Shown piece after piece: positions 24,248 to 32,718 of a DNA stretch of 45,484 nt; position 1 is the first letter of the stretch, and each line of letters opens with the position of its first letter. The DNA lies in contig JAEUUE010000108.1 in the NCBI GenBank assembly GCA_016787605.1, positions 1-45,484 of the forward strand, read 5' to 3'. The DNA comes from Cyclobacteriaceae bacterium (GTDB lineage Bacteria > Bacteroidota > Bacteroidia > Cytophagales > Cyclobacteriaceae). The translations under genes and the position numbers were made by a program. The notes below the pieces were generated by a model. The model was not told the origin of the DNA. It worked only from the letters and a program-made list of their open reading frames with translations, and did not search any database.

Positions 24248-24255
24248 TAAATTTG
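24248..24255 (+). promoter_or_regulatory. Likely -7 box for tRNA-Met
   Basis: TAAATTTG matches the Bacteroidota -7 consensus TAnnTTTG exactly and lies 64 nt before tRNA-Met. No TTTG is seen at the expected -33 position, so the call is tentative. Confidence 0.4.
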
Positions 24256-24319
24256 CGCCTCCTTTGAACAGGCCATCGATAGTCTCCCTCCCACGCGAGA
24301 CGCGTCGGCCGGCTAACAA

Positions 24320-24393
24320 GGCGAGGTAGCTCAGTTGGTTAGAGCATCGGATTCATAACCCGAAGGTCGGCAGTTCAAATCTGCTCCTCGCTA
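24320..24393 (+). tRNA. tRNA-Met (anticodon CAT)
   Basis: A 74-nt tRNA: acceptor GGCGAGG/CCTCGCT (G1 pairs with U72), D arm GCTC...GAGC, anticodon loop TTCATAA (CAT), T arm GGCAG-TTCAAAT-CTGCT and discriminator A. CCA is not encoded. The paired 1-72 position argues for an elongator rather than an initiator; a tRNA-Ile2 with modified C34 cannot be excluded by anticodon alone. Confidence 0.95.
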
Positions 24394-24398
24394 CTCAG

Positions 24399-24433
24399 AA
24401 ATCCTCGTACCGGTCAGCTACGGGGATTTTTTG
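24399..24433 (+). terminator. Terminator of tRNA-Met
   Basis: AAATCCTCGTA (24399-24409) pairs with TACGGGGATTT (24419-24429), with one G-T pair. The stem runs directly into a T run. It begins 5 nt after the tRNA. Confidence 0.85.
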
Positions 24434-24470
24434 TTGTATCCCCGAAAATTCGGCAATTGCGATCAAGTCA

Positions 24471-24501
24471 TTTGACAGTCCGGAAAATTCGTATATCTTC
24501 C
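24471..24501 (+). promoter_or_regulatory. Probable promoter of the START-like gene
   Basis: TTTG (24471-24474), 19 nt, then TATCTTCC (24494-24501): a full -33 box with correct spacing and a -7 box with two mismatches. The ATG follows 15 nt later. Confidence 0.5.
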
Positions 24502-24516
24502 AATCGAATCTGAGCG

Positions 24517-24927
24517 ATGGAAACGAAAATGGCCAAGAAGCAACTTTTTACAGCGGACTACGAATTGCATGCGTCTGTAAAAATGCTCTACCCCTATATC
24601 CAGACCGCCAGTGGACTCTCCGAATGGTTTGCCGATGATGTCCGCATCAGCCCGGAGAAAGTGTTCACGTTTGTCTGGGATCAGGAAGAACATAAAGCCG
24701 TCATGGCAGCCCACCGGACTAACCACTTTGTCCGCTTTGAGTACCTGCCCGAGTCGGCCGAAGACAAGAAGGATCCGTCCTACTTCGAACTGCACCTCGA
24801 CGTGAACGAGTTGACCCAGATGACGTTCCTGAAAATCTACGACTACTCGGACTTCGACGACATGCAGGAACTCCAGGATCTCTGGGACGGGCTTATTGAG
24901 AAGCTTAAGACCGTCGTTGGCGGGTAA
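24517..24927 (+). CDS. START-like domain protein (AHSA1-type, Bacteroidota)
   Basis: The 136-residue protein begins METKMAKKQLFTADYELHAS; the Met at residue 5 is an alternative start. It matches the small START-like family of Bacteroidota: a helix-grip fold with SGLSEWFADDVRISPEKVFTFVWDQ (in part, about 31-55) and a C-terminal helix (MQELQDLWDGLIEKLKTVV). Related SRPBCC proteins bind hydrophobic ligands or act as Hsp90 co-factors; the ligand here is unknown. Its TAA stop is the centre of the first heptamer of a composite repeat. Confidence 0.85.
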   Translation: METKMAKKQLFTADYELHASVKMLYPYIQTASGLSEWFADDVRISPEKVFTFVWDQEEHKAVMAAHRTNHFVRFEYLPESAEDKKDPSYFELHLDVNELTQMTFLKIYDYSDFDDMQELQDLWDGLIEKLKTVVGG

Positions 24928-25000
24928 CCCGTGATCGGCCTGCCCCGTCGTAGTGCCTCACGGAGTCGGGGTAATCGGCAATCGGTGATCCGTAATCTGT
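24922..25000. repeat. Composite repeat: heptamers flanking a hairpin (copy 2)
   Basis: Heptamers GGGTAAC and CCGTGAT (24922-24935), the 37-bp hairpin core (24938-24974), then TCGGCAA, TCGGTGA, TCCGTAA and TCTGTAC (24975-25002). The core is the exact reverse complement of 14119-14155. The stop codon of the START-like gene (24925-24927) is inside the first heptamer. Confidence 0.85.
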
Positions 25001-25001
25001 A

Positions 25002-25026
25002 CTGGGGTGTAATTCCTACACCCCAG
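25002..25026. terminator. Hairpin between convergent genes
   Basis: CTGGGGTGTA and TACACCCCAG form a perfect 10-bp stem with a 5-nt loop. Octamer repeats (ccccagca) follow. It lacks a T run but sits between two convergent genes, where a two-way terminator is expected. Confidence 0.5.
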
Positions 25027-25051
25027 CACCCCAGCACCTCAGCACCTCCGT

Positions 25052-27292
25052 TCACAGATTCAACCAGTAAGTCAGCTTCACCACAATCGCCCTGTTCTTT
25101 GGCGTAAAATTCTCGGTCGGCTGCTGGTCAAAGGCATAGAAGTAATTGTCGGTGTACACAATAAAGAGATCCGACACCGGCTTGAACCGCCACTGCAGGC
25201 GCGTATTGATGTTCATGTTCTCGTACTGGCTGTTGTATTGCACAAACGTCGTGAAGAACACCGTGCGCGTCAGCGTAAGGTCGAGGCGCGGGCTGATCAG
25301 GTAGATGTCCGCGCTGGTATACGGGGCCGGCATCGTAATCCGGTTGAAGTTGGCGTCCAGCGACACCACCCCGAACGGCTGAAACCGGTAGTTCAGGCTG
25401 GCGGTAAGGTTGCTCCTCATGCCATTGAAGTAACTGCCGTAAAGAGCCCCCAGGTTGACGGTAAACAGCTTCCGTGGATCGGATTGAAAATTGACCGAGG
25501 CATTGGTGTACGTGTAGTCCGTAAAGGCCGGCAGCTTCATCGCATTGTCTTCCGGTGGCGAGTTGGTCGGATCAAAAGGAAACAAGAGGAAGGTATAGGT
25601 GTGCTGGGCCTGGAGATTCAGGATCGCCTGGCTCTGGAAAACAACCGAATAACCGGGGACATACTGGTAGTCGGATAGCCCATACACATCATCCCATATA
25701 TACGAAGCATCGAACAGCGGACCGTGGTTGTTTATACGGGAGTTGGAGGGAAACCAACGGTACGCGCCGGATGGCGAGATCCGCTTATACCCCGCCCTCG
25801 GCACAAACCCCACCGCCGGGTTGTAGTTTTTCCCAATGGCCTGCTGGTAGAAGTTGAACGTAATGGCCTGCGTGTTGTAAACAAAACTGGCTCCCTGGGC
25901 ATATTCCTCACCAGGGCTCTCCGGCGTAAACTGCTTGTGGTAAAACAAGGTACCCGTGTACCGGTTGTTTTTGAAATTATAATTGTAGTCGGCACCGAGC
26001 ACCCGGTTATACTGGTATCCTTCCAGGCGGAAATCTCCCGAATCGTTGGTGAACGTCTGCCGGTTGACAAAGATCGCCCGCAGGTTGCTGTTGGTGCCGA
26101 GCCGACGCTGCCCGGTAGCCACCGTGTAGTTGTAGGATGGGACTTTAGACTCAGGAATCTCTGCCGTTTGCATGTTGAGAAACCCGATGCGGTAGTTCTT
26201 GTTCACGTTGCCACTGAGCCGTGCCCCATACAGGATCTGGTTCTGGACATTCTGACCCGTATTGGGATCGCGGGCAACGCCGATACGACGGGAAAAGAAT
26301 GGCCGCGCGTTGGGATGCCCGTAAGAAAGGAATAAGTCGGCATTCTCCAGGAAGAATTGCCGCCGCTCCGGAAAGAAGATTTCAAACCGTTCAAGGTTCG
26401 TGACCTGGCGATCCACTTCCACCTGGGAAAAGTCGGGGTTCACGGTCAGGTCGAGGTTCAAGGAGGAGGTCACAGCCACCTTGGCATCGCCGCCCGCGGT
26501 GACCTTGGAAGTGGAGGGCTTGTTGTTGAGAAAATCCTTCGAGGCATTCCCGGCCACATAAGGGATGAGGGAAACATTCGAACCCGGGTTCCGGAGGGGT
26601 TCATCCCAGATCAGGTCGGCGGTATAGTTGAGATTCCCAACCTCGAAGAACCGCGGGGTCCACGGCCACACAGCGCGTTCATTCTCCTTGCTGTCCTGGC
26701 GGTAGTACTTTACATTCCATTGCGTCGAACCCGCCTTGAAACGCAAGGTGGTGAACGGAATAGCCATCTCGGCCACATAGTAGCCCTCGTACTGCCTGAC
26801 GGCACTGTACCACTTGTTGTCCCACGAGAGATCAAGGTTCTCCCCGGCGATATAGCCGTTCGAGATAAGTCCTTCCCGCTGCACGCCGGCCGGGCTCAGA
26901 CCAAAGAAGAAGGCATTGGTCACGTCTTCGAACGTATCGAGGATGACGGCCACCCCGTCGAGGCCGGGTCCCCGGAAGTCGCGTCGGAGCGAAGAAACCG
27001 CATATCCACCCGGCTTGTTATCATAGGCCACGATACTGAAGTACACAAAAGCCTCGTCATAGGCCGCCCGGAACTCGGTGCGCAGCGGTGAGCGACTGGT
27101 GTCGTAGGGAAACTGCTGCATCAACTCGCTCCGGACTTCCGCCTCCTTCCAGGTCACTTCGTCCACCACCCCATCGATGCGAATGGGGTCCAGGGCACGG
27201 CGGATATGCACTGACTCCGGCTGACCTTTGGGCTGGGCGACGGCGCCAACGGCCAGGCAGCCAAGAAGGGCAACAACGTAAGCGCGCATCAT
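25052..27292 (-). CDS. DUF5916 outer-membrane protein with CBM9-like N-terminal domain
   Basis: The 746-residue protein has a signal peptide (MMRAYVVALLGCLAVGAVAQ). A carbohydrate-binding family 9-like domain follows (about 28-200; IRIDGVVDEVTWKEAE, and W(N)VKYYRQDSKENERAVWPWT), then the DUF5916 region with VEVDRQVTNLERFEIFFPER and FFSRRIG. The C-terminal half is strand-rich with alternating aromatic residues and ends in KLTYWLNL, as in outer-membrane barrels. The family is common in Bacteroidota and its function is unknown. The CBM9-like part suggests sugar or glycan contact, by inference. It is divergent from pgi. Confidence 0.88.
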   Translation of the reverse strand: MMRAYVVALLGCLAVGAVAQPKGQPESVHIRRALDPIRIDGVVDEVTWKEAEVRSELMQQFPYDTSRSPLRTEFRAAYDEAFVYFSIVAYDNKPGGYAVSSLRRDFRGPGLDGVAVILDTFEDVTNAFFFGLSPAGVQREGLISNGYIAGENLDLSWDNKWYSAVRQYEGYYVAEMAIPFTTLRFKAGSTQWNVKYYRQDSKENERAVWPWTPRFFEVGNLNYTADLIWDEPLRNPGSNVSLIPYVAGNASKDFLNNKPSTSKVTAGGDAKVAVTSSLNLDLTVNPDFSQVEVDRQVTNLERFEIFFPERRQFFLENADLFLSYGHPNARPFFSRRIGVARDPNTGQNVQNQILYGARLSGNVNKNYRIGFLNMQTAEIPESKVPSYNYTVATGQRRLGTNSNLRAIFVNRQTFTNDSGDFRLEGYQYNRVLGADYNYNFKNNRYTGTLFYHKQFTPESPGEEYAQGASFVYNTQAITFNFYQQAIGKNYNPAVGFVPRAGYKRISPSGAYRWFPSNSRINNHGPLFDASYIWDDVYGLSDYQYVPGYSVVFQSQAILNLQAQHTYTFLLFPFDPTNSPPEDNAMKLPAFTDYTYTNASVNFQSDPRKLFTVNLGALYGSYFNGMRSNLTASLNYRFQPFGVVSLDANFNRITMPAPYTSADIYLISPRLDLTLTRTVFFTTFVQYNSQYENMNINTRLQWRFKPVSDLFIVYTDNYFYAFDQQPTENFTPKNRAIVVKLTYWLNL

Positions 27293-27402
27293 GCAAGAGA
27301 ATCAGGGAATCAGGAACCTGCAAAATAATTGGGATGAACGGACACAGGACCATTTCCGTTGAGTAGATCGTCGTTATTTTTACAGCCTATTCCTGACCAC
27401 CC

Positions 27403-29058
27403 ATGCTACCTTCCACTAACCCTGCCGAAACACTCGCCTGGCGAAAGCTGACCGTCCACTTCCTGGAAATGCAGGCCTTCTCCATACGAGAGGCTTTCGA
27501 ATCCGATCCGTCGCGCTTCGAAAAACTGCACCACCGTTTTGAGGACCTCCTGGTGGATTACTCCAAGAACTGCATTACGGAAGACACCCTTGCCCTGCTC
27601 GTTGAGCTGGCACGGGAATGTGGTGTACCCGAAGCCATCGAGTCTATGTTCGCCGGGCAGGCGATCAACCAGACTGAAGCCCGCGCCGTCATGCATGTGG
27701 CCCTGCGCAACCGGTCGGGCAAGCCGATGCGCGTCAACGAAGAAGATGTGATGCCCGACGTAAACCGGGTGCTGGCCCAAATGAAGGACTTTGCGACCCG
27801 CCTCCAGGATGGCTCGTGGAAAGGCTTCACCGGCAAGGCCATCACCGACATCGTCAACATCGGCATCGGGGGTTCTGATCTCGGCCCGCTGATGGTGTGC
27901 GAAGCCCTTCGCCCCTACCACCGGAATATCCGCCCTCACTTCGTGTCGAACATCGACGGTACCCACCTGACCGAGACCGTGAAAGCCCTTGATCCGGAAA
28001 CCACCTTGTTCATCATCGCATCCAAGACATTCACCACCCAGGAGACGATGACCAATGCCGAATCGGCCCGCAGCTGGTTCCTGCAGAAGACAGCCAACCG
28101 CGGTGAAGTGGCCAAGCATTTTGTTGCGGTCTCCACCAATGAGAAAGCCGTTCGGCAGTTCGGCATCGCTCCCGAAAACATGTTCGTCTTTTGGGATTGG
28201 GTCGGCGGACGGTACTCCTTGTGGTCCTCCATCGGCCTTTCCATTGCCTGCACCATCGGCTATGAAGCCTTTGAGCAATTGCTGGACGGAGCGCATGCCA
28301 TGGACAACCATTTTCGGCATGAGCCGCTGGAGAGGAATATCCCGGTATGGCTTGCCCTCATCGGCATCTGGCACACCAACTTCTTCGATGCGCACAGTGA
28401 AGCCATCCTTCCCTACGACCAGTATTTGTACAGGTTCGCGGCCTACTTTCAGCAGGGCAACATGGAAAGCAACGGGAAGTCGACCGACCGCAACGGGCAA
28501 CCTATCCTCTACCAAACCGGCCCGATCATCTGGGGCGAACCGGGTACCAACGGGCAGCACGCGTTCTACCAGCTCATCCACCAGGGTACGCGGATCGTAC
28601 CGTGCGATTTCCTGGCGCCGGCCATCAGCCACAACCCGCTCAGCGATCATCATGAGAAACTGCTGTCCAACTTCTTCGCGCAGACCGAAGCCCTCATACG
28701 GGGCAAAACCGCCGAAGAAGTGACGTCTGAATTGCAGGCGCAAGGCATGTCAGCCGAACAAATCAACTTCCACCTGCCCTACCGGGTGTTCACCGGAAAC
28801 CGGCCTACCAATTCCATCCTGTTCCGGCAGTTGACGCCGCGAACCCTGGGCAGCCTCATCGCCATGTACGAGCACAAAATCTTTGTGCAGGGCGTCATCT
28901 GGAACATCTTCAGCTTCGACCAATGGGGCGTCGAGTTGGGCAAGGTGCTGGCCAAGAAAATCCTGCCCGAACTCACCTCACGAGAGCCGGTCAGCGGCCA
29001 CGATGCCTCGACCAACGGGTTGATCAACTATTTCAAACGATTGAAGGGATTGCTTTAA
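27403..29058 (+). CDS. pgi: Glucose-6-phosphate isomerase
   Basis: The 551-residue protein has the usual PGI length and signatures: [13 protein letters not shown] (about 151), the sugar-phosphate loop SKTFTTQET (about 207), [14 protein letters not shown] (about 266), the catalytic Glu region GNMESNGKS (about 352), and [10 protein letters not shown] (about 506). It interconverts glucose 6-phosphate and fructose 6-phosphate. It is followed by pfkA after 56 bp and then a ROK kinase, so three consecutive steps of upper glycolysis are encoded side by side. Confidence 0.97.
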   Translation: MLPSTNPAETLAWRKLTVHFLEMQAFSIREAFESDPSRFEKLHHRFEDLLVDYSKNCITEDTLALLVELARECGVPEAIESMFAGQAINQTEARAVMHVALRNRSGKPMRVNEEDVMPDVNRVLAQMKDFATRLQDGSWKGFTGKAITDIVNIGIGGSDLGPLMVCEALRPYHRNIRPHFVSNIDGTHLTETVKALDPETTLFIIASKTFTTQETMTNAESARSWFLQKTANRGEVAKHFVAVSTNEKAVRQFGIAPENMFVFWDWVGGRYSLWSSIGLSIACTIGYEAFEQLLDGAHAMDNHFRHEPLERNIPVWLALIGIWHTNFFDAHSEAILPYDQYLYRFAAYFQQGNMESNGKSTDRNGQPILYQTGPIIWGEPGTNGQHAFYQLIHQGTRIVPCDFLAPAISHNPLSDHHEKLLSNFFAQTEALIRGKTAEEVTSELQAQGMSAEQINFHLPYRVFTGNRPTNSILFRQLTPRTLGSLIAMYEHKIFVQGVIWNIFSFDQWGVELGKVLAKKILPELTSREPVSGHDASTNGLINYFKRLKGLL

Positions 29059-29114
29059 ACAGGATGTTGGAATTAGGGCGCACTACTCTATTTTAGGCCC
29101 TTATTTTTTACGTT

Positions 29115-30101
29115 TTGAACGCTACAAGCATCAACAAAATCGGTGTGTTCACCTCCGGCGGCGACGCACCCGGAATGAACGCCGCAATCCGCGCGGTAGT
29201 CCGCGCGAGCAACTTCTTCCAAAAAGAATCCATGGGCATCGCCCGCGGCTACGAAGGAATGATCGAAGGCGACATCTCCAAACTCGGAACCCGCTCGGTA
29301 GGCAACATCATCCAGCGCGGAGGTACGATTCTCAAGAGCGCCCGCAGTGAAACCTTTCGAACGAAGGAAGGCCGCGCCAAAGCCATCGCCCAACTCCGCA
29401 AGCACGGAATCGACGGGCTCGTGGCCATCGGCGGCGACGGTACCTTCACCGGTCTCCATGCGCTGATTGAAGAATCTGGCATCCCGGCCATCTGCGTGCC
29501 CGGCACCATCGACAACGACATTGCCGGCACAGATTATACCATCGGGTACGACACCGCCACCAACACGGCGGTGGAAGCCATCGATCGTATCCGCGATACG
29601 GCCCTCTCCCACAACCGCCTGTTCTTTATCGAGGTCATGGGACGTCACTCCGGCTATATCGCCCTCAACAGTGCCATCGCCGGAGGGGCCGTGGCGGTAA
29701 TCATCCCGGAGGCAGAGACAACGTTCGACGAGTTGTATACGATCCTCGAACAGAGCGGCAAGGCAAACAAGAAATCCAGCCTCGTCGTCGTCGCGGAAGG
29801 CGCCAAGCTCACCGCTATGGACCTGGCGAGGATGGTCGCCGAGCGATCCAACTACTTCGACATCAAAGTCACCATCCTGGGTCACCTCCAGCGGGGCGGG
29901 TCGCCCACGTACTTCGACCGCGTGCTGGCCAGCCAGATGGGCGTTGCCGCCGTGGAAGGCCTGCTGGGCGGAAAGACCGACTGCATGGTCGGCATCCGCA
30001 ATGGCAAGATGGTGTACAACTCATTCAAGGACATCATGAACGGTCAAACGCACGAAATCGACCCCGGGGCCTTGCGGCTAGCCAAAATTCTTTCTACCTA
30101 A
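29115..30101 (+). CDS. pfkA: ATP-dependent 6-phosphofructokinase
   Basis: The 328-residue protein has the bacterial PfkA motifs: GVFTSGGDAPGMNAAIRAVV (ATP site, about 8-27), GGDGTFTGL (about 105), GTIDNDIAGTDYTIGYDTA (catalytic Asp, about 131-149), EVMGRHSGYIAL (about 173) and LGHLQRGGSPTYFDR (about 253). It phosphorylates fructose 6-phosphate to the 1,6-bisphosphate. The start is TTG at 29115; no ATG precedes the conserved core. It is 8 bp upstream of the ROK kinase gene, so the two are probably cotranscribed. Confidence 0.96.
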   Translation: MNATSINKIGVFTSGGDAPGMNAAIRAVVRASNFFQKESMGIARGYEGMIEGDISKLGTRSVGNIIQRGGTILKSARSETFRTKEGRAKAIAQLRKHGIDGLVAIGGDGTFTGLHALIEESGIPAICVPGTIDNDIAGTDYTIGYDTATNTAVEAIDRIRDTALSHNRLFFIEVMGRHSGYIALNSAIAGGAVAVIIPEAETTFDELYTILEQSGKANKKSSLVVVAEGAKLTAMDLARMVAERSNYFDIKVTILGHLQRGGSPTYFDRVLASQMGVAAVEGLLGGKTDCMVGIRNGKMVYNSFKDIMNGQTHEIDPGALRLAKILST

Positions 30102-30109
30102 GGGGTGTT

Positions 30110-31072
30110 ATGACACCCTTCACCGTCGGCATCGACATTGGCGGGACCAGCACCAAGTTTGGACTGGCCGACCGCAGCGGACATGTGTTCAAACAGGGCA
30201 ACCTGCCCATGAGCGACTTTGTCGAATTCCAGGACTTCTTCGACGCCATGGTTGATGCGATCCGCAAGTGGATGGGTAGCCTTTCGAAAGACTACCAGCT
30301 GGCAGGCATAGGCGTAGGCGCGGCCAACGGCAACTATTACCACGGCACCATTGAGAACGCGGTTAACCTGCGATGGAAAGGTGTCCTCCCGTTGGCCAAG
30401 ATGTTTACCAAAGAATTTCATGTACCCTGCCTCGTGACCAACGATGCCAACGCCGCCGCCGTGGGCGAAATGGTATATGGCAACGCCAAAGGGATGAAAG
30501 ACTTTGTCATCATCACCCTCGGCACCGGGCTGGGTAGCGGCTTCGTCTGCGGCGGCGTCCTGCTCAACGGGCACAACGGCATCGCCGGCGAACTGGGCCA
30601 CACCTCTGTCAACCCTAATGGTCGATACTGCAACTGTGGCAAACGTGGATGCCTGGAAACCTACGCTTCGGCAACAGGTATCAAGCGCACCGTGTACAAG
30701 CTGCTGGCCGACCACCTCGAACCCAGTGAACTGCGGGGCATCAGTTTTGAAGAACTCAACACCAAGACGATATCCGAGGCTGCCCAACGTGGCGATGTGG
30801 TCGCCAAAGAGGCTTTTGAATACACCGGCCGCGTGCTGGGTCTGAAACTGTCAGATACCATCGTACACACCGACCCGGAGGCGATCTTTCTGTTTGGTGG
30901 ATTAGCCCAGGCCGGCCCGCTGATCTTCGATCCCACACGGTACCACATGGAAAAGAACCTCATGCCCCAGTTCCGCGGACGCGTGAAGCTCCTTCCCTCC
31001 GGCCTGGAAAACCAGGTAGCCCCCATCCTCGGCGCCAGCAGCCTGGTCTGGGATTACCTCGAAAAGAAGTAG
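30110..31072 (+). CDS. ROK family sugar kinase (probable glucokinase)
   Basis: The 320-residue protein is a ROK-family kinase: ATP site GIDIGGTSTKFGLAD (about 5-19), NDANAAAVGE (about 108), LGTGLGSGFV (about 132), EXGH-type GELGHTSVNPNG (about 157) and the zinc motif CNCGKRGCLE (about 173-182). The family includes bacterial glucokinases, and the position behind pgi and pfkA supports glucose as substrate, though N-acetylhexosamine or fructose kinase activity cannot be excluded. ATG follows the pfkA stop by 8 nt. Confidence 0.9.
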   Translation: MTPFTVGIDIGGTSTKFGLADRSGHVFKQGNLPMSDFVEFQDFFDAMVDAIRKWMGSLSKDYQLAGIGVGAANGNYYHGTIENAVNLRWKGVLPLAKMFTKEFHVPCLVTNDANAAAVGEMVYGNAKGMKDFVIITLGTGLGSGFVCGGVLLNGHNGIAGELGHTSVNPNGRYCNCGKRGCLETYASATGIKRTVYKLLADHLEPSELRGISFEELNTKTISEAAQRGDVVAKEAFEYTGRVLGLKLSDTIVHTDPEAIFLFGGLAQAGPLIFDPTRYHMEKNLMPQFRGRVKLLPSGLENQVAPILGASSLVWDYLEKK

Positions 31073-31114
31073 ACACTTTACTCCTCTCTGTGCAAACAGT
31101 GAGGGCGTGGTGAG

Positions 31115-32521
31115 TTATATCTTCGGCTCCTTTGGCGTCAGCAAACTGCCCACGATCAACGCGACCGTACTCAGCCCCGTGGCGGGCACCAGGCTGTGGA
31201 TACCGATGTCGATCAGGAACTCAAACACAATCCACGCCACAAAGCCCACGACCATCGACAACATGGCTCCGGCAGAAGTGGTCCTGCGCCAGTAGATGCC
31301 GAAGGTGAGGGGCGCCAGCAGGGTGACCATGCTCAGCACCGAAGACTCTCCCACCAGCTCATAGATGTTGGTCCGGACGCTGGCCATAATGGTGGCGAGG
31401 GTGCTGAACAAGAGAACTGAACCTCTTGTAAGCCAAAGCATCTGCCGGTCATTGAACCGCTGGCCTGACAAGGGACGCACCAGGTTCTCGCTGAAGATGG
31501 ATGCCGGGGCCAGGATGGCCGAGCTGGTCGTGCTCATGATCGCCGAAAGCAGGGAGCCGAAAAAGAGCACCTGTACGGCCAGGTTGGTATGCGTCAAAAC
31601 CATGGTGGGCAGTGTCAGCTGGGTGTCGCCGGTGACCTGGTCGGGATACAGGTGCTTGGTGCATAGACTGATAAACAGCGGCAACATGGCTACCGTCAAG
31701 TACAAGCCGGCGGCGTAGTAACACGACCGGACAGCGGTATCGGCCGACCCCGACGACATGGAGCGTTGGAACACGTCCTGCGAAGGGATCGAACCCAGGC
31801 CCAGCACCGACCAGGCAGCAAGGTAGGCGGTAATGTCTCTCCACTCCGCCTTGGGTAGAAAACGGAAATTCTCCGGGTGAACCTCGGCGAAGACGGCACC
31901 CACACCGCCAGCTTTCCCGGCCAGCACCACAGCCAGCACCAGGAGTCCGGCGATGATGATGATGCTCTGCACAAAATCCGTGATGGAGATAGCCCACATC
32001 CCTCCGATGTAGGTGTAGAACGTCACCACCAGGGCGCTGCCCACGACCCCGACCCACACGTCAATGCCGGAGACCACATTCAGGATCAGCCCCATGGCCA
32101 CGAGCTGGGCGGCGATATACCCGACGTAAGGCGGCGCCATCAACGCGCTGGACAGCAGCTCTGCCTTGGGCCCGTAGCGCAGTTTGAAATAGTCGCCCAG
32201 CGTCAGAAGGTTCATCGAGTAGAGTTTCCGGGCAAAGAACAGCCCGAAGAGGATCAGGCAGAGCGCCGCGCCGAAAGGGTCTTCAATGACGGCGATAAGG
32301 CCACCTTTGAGAAACTCCGAGGAGGCGCCGAAGACGGTCTCCGAGCCGAACCAGGTGGCGAACAGCGCCGATGAGCTGAGCAATATGGGCAGGCTCCGTC
32401 CCGCCAGCATGAAGTCGCCGGCCGTCTTGACTCGCCGCGAAGCCCAATAGCCGATGAGCACGGTGAGAAGCAGGTAGCCGATTATGGAAAGTAGCAGCAA
32501 GGTGGCGTCGGGTCGCAACAA
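31115..32521 (-). CDS. Sodium:solute symporter family transporter
   Basis: The 468-residue protein has about 13 hydrophobic segments and the SSS-family start YWASRRVKTAGDFMLAGRSLP (in part, about 25-45). FGSETVFGASSEFLKGG (about 59), the GLGSIPSQDVFQR segment (about 240) and SAIMSTTSSAILAPAS (about 323) are conserved in the family. It couples solute uptake to the sodium gradient in the inner membrane. The substrate is not evident. It is convergent with the glycolytic cluster. A long heptamer repeat array lies directly upstream. Confidence 0.9.
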   Translation of the reverse strand: MLRPDATLLLLSIIGYLLLTVLIGYWASRRVKTAGDFMLAGRSLPILLSSSALFATWFGSETVFGASSEFLKGGLIAVIEDPFGAALCLILFGLFFARKLYSMNLLTLGDYFKLRYGPKAELLSSALMAPPYVGYIAAQLVAMGLILNVVSGIDVWVGVVGSALVVTFYTYIGGMWAISITDFVQSIIIIAGLLVLAVVLAGKAGGVGAVFAEVHPENFRFLPKAEWRDITAYLAAWSVLGLGSIPSQDVFQRSMSSGSADTAVRSCYYAAGLYLTVAMLPLFISLCTKHLYPDQVTGDTQLTLPTMVLTHTNLAVQVLFFGSLLSAIMSTTSSAILAPASIFSENLVRPLSGQRFNDRQMLWLTRGSVLLFSTLATIMASVRTNIYELVGESSVLSMVTLLAPLTFGIYWRRTTSAGAMLSMVVGFVAWIVFEFLIDIGIHSLVPATGLSTVALIVGSLLTPKEPKI

Positions 32522-32540
32522 AAATATGAGAAAAGTGGAA

Positions 32541-32668
32541 TCGGTAATCCGTAATCCGTGATCAGTAATCTGTGAGTCTGTGACCCGGAGCCCAGTGACC
32601 GGTAACCAGTGACCGGTAACCAGTGACCGGTAACCGGTAACCGGTAACCGGTGACCATTGGCCTGTGA
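32541..32668. repeat. Heptamer tandem array (expanded, no hairpin core)
   Basis: About 18 units of 7 bp with consensus YCNGTRA: TCGGTAA, TCCGTAA, TCCGTGA, TCAGTAA, TCTGTGA, then a central block alternating CCGGTAA and CCAGTGA (32599-32633), ending CCGGTAA, CCGGTAA, CCGGTGA, CCATTGG, CCTGTGA. One or two units carry an extra base. The flanks of the composite repeats at 14103 and 24922 are made of the same units. It fills most of the gap between the symporter start and the DUF5777 gene. Confidence 0.9.
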
Positions 32669-32718
32669 GTACTGATGCCCAGTAGCTAAAGGTTAAAGGC
32701 TTGAAGCTGAAGCAGATT

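Noticed and set aside
27406-28743. A 445-codon minus-strand open frame opposite pgi
   Set aside because: Shadow of a high-GC gene. pgi on the other strand has all family signatures and this frame has none.
32541-32668. The heptamer array as a CRISPR array
   Set aside because: Units are 7 bp with no spacers and there are no cas genes nearby.
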